A DNA stretch of 64,000 nt, from assembly GCF_025989125.1 (NCBI RefSeq), contig NZ_JAPDNR010000001.1:7366087-7430086 (forward strand), written 5' to 3'. The notes beneath the pieces are model-generated. The model was not told the origin of the DNA. It did no database searches and saw only the letters and a list, made by a program, of their open reading frames with translations. The stretch's first letter is position 1. Each line of letters opens with the position of its first letter. The translations under genes and the position numbers were made by a program. Below are positions 1 through 10,900 of the stretch, in pieces. The stretch comes from Chitinophaga nivalis. Lineage in GTDB: Bacteria > Bacteroidota > Bacteroidia > Chitinophagales > Chitinophagaceae.

Positions 1-1990
1 ACCGCATCAAATGAAATAGCACCGGTAGATAACAGTACCTGTGTTGGTGCAAACGGATAGTAATCTGCTTCTTTCACCAGACTCACCACATTCCTGTGGG
101 TAAGGATCACGCCTTTGGGCGTACCGGTGGATCCGGAAGTATACACGATGATAGCCGCATCTTCCGGTGATAACACAGGTGCCGTCCATGCCGTTATATC
201 CAATTTCTCCAACTCATGCAGCTGATCAATGCAGATGATATTACCGGTGATGTCTGCTGCGGCAAATATTGTTTGTTGATAATCGCTGGTGGTTAATATC
301 AGGCTGCTGCCCACATTTTCCCGGATGAACCGGATACGTTCCAATGGATAGGCCGGATCAACGGGAACATAAGCCGCACCCGCTTTCAGCACACCCAGGA
401 TACATACCATCATGTCAATATGCTTGTCCATGCACACGGGTATCAGCATACCTGTTGTTACGCCTTGCTGATGCAGGTAATGGGCCAGACGGGTGGTCTG
501 TTCATCCAGTTCCTGATAGCTCAGGCGGGTATCTTCGTATACCAGGGCAATCGCATCTGGTCTGGCGGCTACCTGTTCTGCAAAGATGGCCACCATGGTT
601 TTATCTTTCGGATAACTTACCACGGTACCTGCGAACATCGGCAACAGCTGCGCCAGTTCTGCTTCCGGTAAGCGGAAGCTCGTATGCATCAGCGCCTCAT
701 CCTGATGGAGGAAAGCTTCCAGTACCAGGTTGGAATAATCCAGCAAGTCCTGTATGTGTTTACCTGATTTCAGTTTTTTCCGGAGTGAATATTCTACCTG
801 TAACTGATTACCGGTAATACTTACCGTACAATCCAGGAAGGTGTTGGTTAACTCATGGTCGCGGATCTTCACTTCCTCCTGACTTTCCAGCTGTCCGGCA
901 GCAGTAGCGTCTTCACCCAGTTTCTCGTATACGTGGAAGTTGACAAAGTTGAAGATGGCATCGAAGAATGGATTCTCTTCCGCTGTTTGTTCACCGGTTA
1001 TTTTGGTGATTTCAAAGAGACTGGTCCGATCGCGTTCTTTCAGCTGTACCAGTTTATCTTCTATCTGTGCGAAATAAGTTTTCCAGGTAGTGGATTGTCT
1101 TTCCAGTTGCATGCGCAGCGGAATGGTGTTCAGGAAACAGCCCAGCAGGCGGTCGCCATCTTCCAGTACCGGTCTGTTGTTTGTAACCAGACCAACAGTC
1201 ACCTCTTCTTCATGTGTCAGCAGGTTCAGGGCAAACAGATAAGCGCCGAGGAAAAGTCCTTTCATCGATATTTTATCCCGCTGCGCCTTTTCTTTCAGCT
1301 GCTGATAGAAAGCCGGTGCATAACGGTAAGTCATGGCTTCCGCGGCAGTTTCCCTGGAGAAGATATCCAGGCGTTTGTAATCTGCCAGTTCATTTTTCCA
1401 GAATACCAGGTTAGCATCATTCCTCTTTGCTACCAGGCTTTCTATGATATAATCCTTATAGCTGCATTTCAGCGGTACCACTGGTATGGCAGCCTGTTGC
1501 TCCAGCAACATATCACACAGCGTAAATAATTCTGTATTCAGGGACGCCACACTCCAGCCATCCAGGATGGCGTGATGGAACTGGAATACGAGCAGGTTAT
1601 GCTCTTTCAGCCGGAACACGCTGGCTTTCCACAACGGCGCTTTATCCACCACGAAAGGTGTTTTTCTTTCTTCCGCCAGGTATTCCTCTACGGTTTGTTT
1701 TACCAGGTTGCCGGAGGCATCCTGCAAATCAAACCAATCAATATGTATATCTACCTTGCTGTATACTACCTGCAGATCCTGTTCATCCTTTCCAATGTGG
1801 AAAGCGGTTCTCAGGATGCTGTGTTTAGCGGCTAATAACCGGTAAGCTTCCTGCAGGATTTCCGGCGTAAAGGCCGCCGTCATTTCGTATACGAACTGAT
1901 CGTGGTACAAGGCATCTGCCGGATTTACCAGCGACACATAGATCATACCCCTTTCAATATCACTCATGGGGTATACATCTTCTACCAATG
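1..1990 (-). other. NRPS module 14 (partial): atypical C, then truncated A domain
   Basis: The C domain opens VYPMSDIERGM and has HHAILDGWS; it belongs with the C domain of module 2 rather than with the LCL or DCL domains elsewhere in the cluster. The A domain includes the YTSGSTGTPKG core and ends at base 1 just after FDAV, so only D235 and A236 of the pocket are visible. The STGAISFDAV run resembles module 11, which hints at an aliphatic substrate. Confidence 0.75.
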
Positions 1991-4900
1991 CTGCATCTGC
2001 CAGCTGAGGTAACACCTTGTTACGCAGTTCTTCCAATTCTGCTTTTACAGCTTCATATAATCTGGCTGTATCGTCGGCTTTTGTTTTTTCATCGAGCAAG
2101 GCGCCCAGTTGTGCAATCGTAGCTGCCTGGTAAACTTCAAATACTTTTACCTGTTTTTCCAGGACGCTGGCTATTTTGCTCACTACTTTAATTACCCGGA
2201 TGGAATCACCGCCCAACGCGAAGAAATTATCGTGTATCCCTACCCGTTGTATGCCCAGCAGCTCCTGCCAGATATTCACCAGCTGGTGTTCTGTTTCTGT
2301 GCGTGGCGCTACGTATTCGTTGTCTGTCAGCAGGTCTGCATCCGGTTCTGGTAATGCTTTCCTGTTTACCTTACCATTGGTGGTTAATGGAATTTCTTCC
2401 AGTATTACCCACAAGGCAGGCACCATATATTCCGGCAGATGGATTTTCAGGTGAGCCTGTACCGCATCACGACTGAATCCTTCTTTTGGTACCACATATC
2501 CTACCAGCTGTTTGGTGCCGGTATGATCTGCTTTTGCGAGTACAACACCATTGCTCACCAGACCACTTTGTTGCAGCACATGTTCAATCTCTCCCAGCTC
2601 AATACGGAAACCACGGATCTTCACCTGGTCATCTATACGACCCAGGTATTCCAGGTTACCATCGGCATACCAACGTGCCAGGTCACCCGTGCGGTATAAA
2701 CGCTCGCCCGCTGCAAAAGGACTGGCGATGAAACGGGTAGCCGTCAGCTCGTCGCGGTTCAGGTAACCACGCGCTACGCCGGCGCCGCCGATATATAATT
2801 CTCCGGCTACACCTACCGGCACCAGTGATTGGTGACTATCCAGGATGTAGGCCGTTAAAGTAGGAATAGGTTTACCAATTACACTGGCACTGCTGTTGAC
2901 ATGCGCAGCTGTCAGTTCCTGATAGGTTACGTGTACAGTGGTTTCTGTAATACCATACATGTTGATCAGGCGACTGGCCGGATACAGCTCCTGCCAAGGC
3001 TTCAGCTTCGCCGGATTCAGCGCTTCCCCACCGAAGATCACATACCGGATGGTAGTGGTGTTCGTACGCGCGGTCAGGTAATCCTGTACTACGTAGAAGG
3101 AAGATGGGGTTTGGTTCAATACGGTTACCCCTTCGCTGATCAGCAATTCACCGAACAAGCCGGTATCCTGTGTTACCGCTTTCGGTACGACCACCAGGCG
3201 ACCGCCATAGAATAAGGCACCATACATTTCCCATACAGAGAAGTCGAAACAGAAAGAGTGGAACATCGTCCATACATCACTGCTGTTAAAATCATACAGC
3301 GGTTTATCTGTTTCAAATAAACGTACTACGTTTTCGTGTTCGATCAGTACGCCTTTCGGACGACCGGTAGAACCAGAGGTATAAATCACATACGCTACGT
3401 GTTGCGGTAAACGTACTACCGGCACCGTTGTTACCGGCTGCGCGCTGATGGCTGCGGCCTCTCCGTCTATCACTACCCGGTTGGCGATGTGCGTAAACAG
3501 GTGTTCATTACTGCGCTGACATACTACTACCTGTGCAGCTGTATCTTCCAGCATGTAATGAATACGATCTTCCGGATACAGTGGATCCATCGGTACATAG
3601 GCGCCACCCGCTTTCAGGACACCTAACATAGCCACAATCATATCCAGGCTGCGCTCTGCGCAAACAGGCACCAGGGTTTCCGGTTGTACACCTTTGCTGC
3701 GCAGGTAATGGCCCAGCTGATTGGCACGGGCATCCAGTTCCTGATAGGTCAGTTTTTCGGAGGCATATACTACCGCTACCGCATCAGGTGTACGTAAAGC
3801 CTGCGCTTCCAGCAGGTCTACAATGGTTTTATCTTTCGGATAACCAGCGGTTTCTCCTTTAAATACGTTGAGTAATTGTGTTTCTTCTGCCGCAGACAAC
3901 ATCCGCAGCTCGCTCAGTTTTTGTACCGGTGCGGCTACTATAGCCTGCAGCAATTGCTCATAGTGACGGGCCATCCGCTCAATGGTATCCGGACGGAATA
4001 AATCCGTGCAGTATTCCACTGACAGCGCCAATCCGTTTATTGTTTCTTCCAGCAGGAAGGTCAGATCAAATTTAGCGTTGGTATGCGCCGCTTCTTCTTC
4101 CAGGATGTTCAGACTGAAACCGGCATCACCCGCTTCTTCCGGCAGGTTCTGTAACACAAACATCACCTGTACCAGCGGACTGCGACTCATGTCACGGGTT
4201 TTCACCACAGTATCCACCACTTTTTCAAACGGCGTATCCTGGTGCTGATAAGCTGCCAGTAAGGTTTCTTTCACCTGCTGTAAGAGAGCCGTAAATACAG
4301 GATCACCACCGAGGTCGTTGCGGATAGCCAACGTATTGATGAAGAACCCGATCAGGCCCTCGATCTCCTGCTGACTTCTGCCTGCAATCGGCGTTCCTAT
4401 GCAGATATCATCCTGGCTGCTATACCGATGCAACAGCACCTGGAAAGCAGTCATTAACGTCATGAAAAGCGTAACACCCTGTTGCTGACTCAAACGGTTC
4501 AATTGCTCCGTGAGTTCCAGGTTGAGGTGGAAGCTGGCAGCAGCGCCATTTCTACCCTGAATAGCCGGTCTCGTAAAGTCTGTTGGCAAGTCCAGCGTAG
4601 CCACACCGGACAACTGTTGTTTCCAGTAAGCCTGTTGCTGCGCCAACACATCACCTGACAGGTAGTTACGCTGCCAGATGGCAAAGTCGGCGTATTGAAC
4701 CGGTAACTCCGGTAACACAGCCTCACGGCCATCCATATACGCACTATACAAAGCGGTGAGCTCACTTACTACGATGGAAGATGACCAACCATCAGAAGCA
4801 ATGTGGTGCATATTGATCACCAAGATATGTTCGGTAGCAGACACCCGTAATAAACCTGCACGCAGCATATAGTCACGCGCCAGATCAAACGGTGTTTCTG

Positions 4901-7900
4901 CCAGCGCAGCAATCAGTACTTCCGGTTGCGTACCGGCATCTTGTATCGATAAGGTCCAGTTATCTGCCGGTAATACCTGCTGATAACCCGTACCGTCTTC
5001 TTCTATAATCACAGTGCGTAATACTTCGTGGCGCACCACAATCTGCTGCAATGCATACGATAGTCCCGCTACATCTACGGCGCCATTCAGTTTTAATACC
5101 GCCGGAATATGGTAATGGGTGCTACCTTCCAGGCGATCGATGAACCACAAACGTTCCTGGCTATACGATAATGGGATACGTTCCGGACGTGGCTGTACTG
5201 CTGTTACCGGTGGTAAGGAGGTCTGACCCGTGTCTCCGGATACCCGCGCAGCCAGTGTGGCTACCGTCGGATACAGGAATACTTCTTTCACCGTCAGCTC
5301 TACTGACAACGCTTTCCGTAACTGCGACAGCAAACGGATCGCCAGCAGGGAGTGACCACCCAACTCAAAGAAATTATCGTATATGCCTACACGTTCTACG
5401 CCCAGCAGTTGCTGCCAGATAGCCGCCAGTTGCGTTTCTGTTTCGTTGCGTGGCGCTACATACGTACGTTGCTGGATGGCATCGCCTACCGGATCAGGTA
5501 ACGCTTTCTTATCTACTTTTCCATTCGCCGTCAGCGGGAAAGCTGGCAGTTCTACCAGCACAGGAATCATATACTCCGGCAGCTGCTCCTGTAACCATGC
5601 CTGCAACACCTCGCGTTTGTACTCCGGTGTTACCACCAGGTAACCCACCAGGCGTTTGATGCCGCTTTCATCGGCTTTCGCTACCACTACTGCTCCGGTT
5701 ACTGTCTCATGTAAATGCATCGCATTTTCGATTTCACCCAGCTCAATGCGGTAACCACGAATCTTCACCTGGTCATCTATACGACCCAGGTATTCTATAT
5801 TGCCATCAGGCAGCCAGCGACCTACGTCACCTGTTTTATACATACGGCCACCGTGATATGGATCGGCTATGAATTTTTCTGCCGTCAGGGCATCACGGTT
5901 CAGGTAACCACGCGCTACACCGATACCACCTACGGCTATTTCTCCCGGTACGCCATAAGGGCATAAACCATGGCCTGCATCCAGTACATACAGGTGCAGG
6001 TTCTGCACCGCCTTACCTACCGGTACATTCGCCGATACCGGTGCTTCCCGCATGAAGTAGAAGCTCACGTCATCAGAAGCTTCCGTTGGACCATAGGCAT
6101 TTACTACCGGAATACGGCCAAACGCAGGATGCGCAAACCATTGTTCCAGCAGCTGCCGTGATACCGCTTCTCCCGTTACCAGCAAATATTGCAGCGCCGA
6201 CAGCTGTACGCCGCCATCATCCTGTAATACCGCCGTCAGGTAAGAAGGTACCAGCTGCAGTAAGGTAATACCACGTGCTTCTACATCGCGGATCATTGCA
6301 TCCGGACGCAGAATCAGCGACTCCGGATAAATCACCGTACAACCTCCGCATAATAACGTGTTGATCATCTGCCAAACAGAAATATCAAACGTATATGGCG
6401 CCGTAAATGCCAGGGAAGTGGCTGCATTCATCTCAAACTCCGTGATCATCGCCAACAGGTGATTGAGCAGCCCCGCATGTTCTACCAGTACGCCTTTCGG
6501 CTTGCCCGTAGAACCGGAAGTATAAATCACATACGCCAGTTGTTGCGGCGTAGTAGTGATAACCGGATTCGTTATCGGATACTGTGCCAGTATCTCCTGA
6601 TCGCCATCCATAGAAATGATGGCCGTACCGGCAGGAATCACTTCCCGGCTGGTTTCTGAGGATACCAGTATCGTAGCGTTACTATCTTCTAAAATATAAC
6701 CGATACGTTCGGCCGGGAATTTAGGATCAATCGGTACATATGCACCGCCGGCTTTCATAATGCCGACAACGCCGATGATCATTTCCAGGGAACGTTCTAT
6801 ACAGATTGGTACCAGCGTATCTGCCTTCACACCCGCCTGTATCAGGTGATGCGCCAGCTGATTGGCTTTCGCCAGCAAAGCACCGTATGTTAATGTGGTT
6901 TCATTAAATGCCAGCGCAATCGCATCCGGTGTCAGCTGTGCCTGTTCTTCGAACAGCTGCACAAAAGTTTTGCCAGTAGGATAAGGCACTACCGGACCAC
7001 TGAATTGTTGCAGCAATGCGGCCGCTTCATCCGGCGCCAATATCGACAGTACATCGATCTGTTGCTGCGGATCAGCTACCACTGTGCGCAGTAACTGCTC
7101 ATAATGCCGGGCCATCCGTTCGATGGTGGTGGCCGCAAAAATATCGGTGCAATACTCTACGCTCAGGAACAGGCCATTACCATTTTCTGACAGCGTGAAA
7201 GTAAGGTCAAATAAAGTAGTGGTATGTTGCGTTTCTTCCAGGGAGAAAGCAAAATCATCGTTTTCATCCTGAGATTTATCCGGTGATTGCTGCAGCTCAA
7301 ACATTACCTGGAAGATCGGGCTTCTGCTGAGGTCACGTGTTTTCACTACGGTTTCTACCACTTTTTCAAATGGCATATCCTGGTGTGCGTATCCTTCCAG
7401 TAAGTTTGCTTTTACCTGTTGTAACAGCTGCTGGAAAGAAGGCGTGCCACTGAGGTCACTGCGGACAGCCAGCGTATTTACAAAGAAGCCCACCAGGCCT
7501 TCTACTTCGGCCTGTTTACGACCGGCTACCGGTGTACCCACACAGATATCTTCCTGGGCACTGTAGCGGTACATCAGTACCTTAAAGGCAGACAACAACG
7601 TCATGTATAACGTAGCTCCCTGTTGCAGGCTAAACTGATTCAGGGCGCCGGTTAATTCCTTATCCAGGGAGAATACCAGCACCGTACCGTTTCTGCTTTC
7701 ATACAGCGGCCGTACGTAGTCGGTAGAGAGGTTCAGCACCTGCACACCGGCTAAGCGTTGCTTCCAGTAGGTTTCCTGTTTCGCCAGCAATGCGTCATCC
7801 AGGTGTGTTCTTTCCCAGATAGCGTAATCGGCATATTGCACCGGCAATGGCGCCAGCACAGGCGTACGTGCATGGATATACGCACTGTACAATTCTTTCA

Positions 7901-10900
7901 GCTCTTTAATCACAATTGCCGTAGACCAGCCATCAGAGGCGATGTGGTGTACCACAACGATGAGCATGTGCGCTTCTTCCGATAAAGAAATCAGCGATGC
8001 CCGCAACATATAATCGTTCGCCAGATCAAAAGGCGTATTGATATAAGCAGTAATATCTTCCCGTAATTCCGTACCGGTATGAATGGTGTCCATCTGCCAG
8101 CTATCTGCTGCAATAACTTCCTGGTAAGGATTACCATCGTCGGTTGTCTGACGGATAACGGTTCTGAGTACTTCGTGACGTTCCACGATATATTTCAGGG
8201 CATAAGCGAGGCCTTCGCGGCTGACAGCACCGGTTAAATTCAGGATCGCCGGAGAGTGATAGTGGGTGCTACCTTCCAGCTGATCAATAAACCATAAGCG
8301 TTCCTGTCCGAAAGACAACGGAATATGCGTGGGTCTCTCCTGTACTGTGATAGCGGGTAATATACCACCTGCTGACTGTAACGGGGTTACATACGCTGCC
8401 AGCTCGGCGATGGTCATGTATACAAAGAGGTCTTTGATTTCTACGGCCGCCTGCAGCTGTTCGCGGATAGCTACCTGCAAACGGATGATCAGCAGGGAGT
8501 GTCCGCCCAGTTCAAAGAAATTATCGTATATGCCTACCCGTTCTACTCCCAGGATATCCTGCCAGATGTTTACCAGCGTACTTTCCACGGGATTGCGCGG
8601 CGCTACGTAAGCTACGGTAGCAGATTCCTCACTTTCCGGATCAGGCAGTGTTTTACGGTTTACTTTACCGTTTACGGTGAGTGGCAGTTCGTTCATGGTT
8701 ACCCATTGGGCCGGCACCATGTAATCCGGTAAACGGTCTTTCAGCCAGGCTTGTACAGCGGCTTTATCAAACTCCTCTTCCGGCACCACATACCCGATCA
8801 GGTATTTGCTGCCGCTATTGCCCACTTTAGCAATCACCACACACTGTTTCACCTGTGGGTGTTGCTGCAGTATATTCTCAATTTCTCCCAGCTCAATACG
8901 GAAACCACGGATCTTCACCTGGTCATCCGCACGACCCACAAATTCGATGTTACCATCTGGCAGCCAGCGAGCCAGGTCACCGGTACGATATACCCGTGCA
9001 GCCGGATTAAACGGATCAACGATAAATTTCTCCGCCGTCATTTCCGGCAGATGCAGGTAACCTGCGGCCAGACCGGAACCGCTCACCAGGATTTCACCCG
9101 GTACCCCTATTGGTACCAGCTGCTGGTGTTTATCGAGGATATAGGCGCCACGGTTGTACAACGGACGCCCAATCGGAATGGTACCCGGATAAGCGAATTC
9201 TGTTACCGGATAATACAGGGAGAACGTCGTATTTTCCGTAGGTCCGTATACGTGCACAATATTCAAGGCAGGATAAGCATGGCGCAGTTTCATCACATGC
9301 TCTACCGATACTTTTTCTCCACCTGTAAGTACATAATTCAGTCCGGCAAAGATTTCCACATCCGTATTCACCAGCTGATTAAACCAACCGGAAGTGATGA
9401 AGAAACCATTTACCTGTTTATCTATTAACAGCTGTTTTAACAGGCTGCTGTCCAGTAATTTTTTCTCAGGGCTCAACACCAGTTGTCCACCATTCAGCAA
9501 GGTACCCCAGTAGTCGAAGGTTACCGCGTCAAAAGAGGTGGAACCGGTAGATAATACAATGCTGTTTTCATTGAATGGGAAGTAAGCCGTGTCTTTCACC
9601 AGGCTCACTACGTTGCGGTGATTTACCAGCACACCTTTCGGATTACCGGTAGAACCGGAGGTATACATCACATAGGCCTGATCATCTGCTGTAAGCGCTA
9701 CCACTGGCTGTACCGGGCTTTCCAGCGCAATCACATCTGCCATGATATCAATACAGATGCATTTACCTGCAAAACTTACCGCTTCAAACAAATCCTGCCA
9801 GTAGTCTAATGTTGTTAAGACCACACTGCTGCTGGTATCATCCAGTATAAAACGAAGACGTGCAGGCGGATGTGCAGGATCCAGCGGCACGTATACCGCA
9901 CCCGCTTTCAGGATGGCCTGAATACCTACCATCATATCCACGCTTCTGTCGATACACACAGGAATCATCATGCCCGTGGTAACCCCTTCTGCCAGCAGGT
10001 AATGTGCCAGCTGATTCGAGAGTTCATCCAGTTGCCGGTAGGTCAGCTGGGCATCTTCAAATACCACTGCTACCGCATCCGGTCTGATCAGCGCCTGTTC
10101 TGCAAACAGGGTGGTAATGGTTTTGTTGTCCGGATAAGCGGTGGTTACGCCGGCTGCCAGTTGCAGCAAAGCATTCGCTTCTCCTTCCTGTAACATATTC
10201 AGGAAATCGATCTGTTGGGAAGGCTGTGCAACGATTGCTTTCAGCAGTTGTTCGTAGTGTCCCATCATTTGTATAATGGTCGCTTCCTTAAACAGGTCGG
10301 TGCAATATTCTACGTTCAGTACCAGCTCACCATCGGCTTCTCCCAGCATGAAAGAGAGATCTGATTTGGCAATGGTATGTGCGGTATTTTCCACAGACAA
10401 GGTGAGATCGCCTAATGTCAGATCTGGTGTTGCCGGTGTATTCTGCAACGTAAACATCACCTGGAATAAAGGACTGCGGCTACGGTCTCTCGTTTTCATA
10501 ACCGTTTCCACCACCTTTTCAAAAGGTATATCCTGGTGATCATAGGCTGCCAGCAACGTTTCTTTTACCTGTGCCAGCAGGCCGATAAAGGTGGGGTTGT
10601 TACCCAGCTGATTTCTTACGGCCAGCATGTTGATGAAAAACCCGATCAGGTCTTCCAGCTCACGACGCCGTCTGCCGGCCAGTGGTGTACCTACACAAAT
10701 ATCTTCCTGTCCGCTGTAGCGATACAACAATACTTCAAAAGCAGCCAGCAATGTCATGTGCAGGGTAGCACCTTCCTGCTGGCTCAGTTTATTCAATGCA
10801 CCGGTCAATGTACGATCGAGTACGCGACTGATAGCAGCACCATTGGTACTTTGTACGGCAGGACGCGGATAATCACCGGGTAAATTCAGCGGCTCCAGGT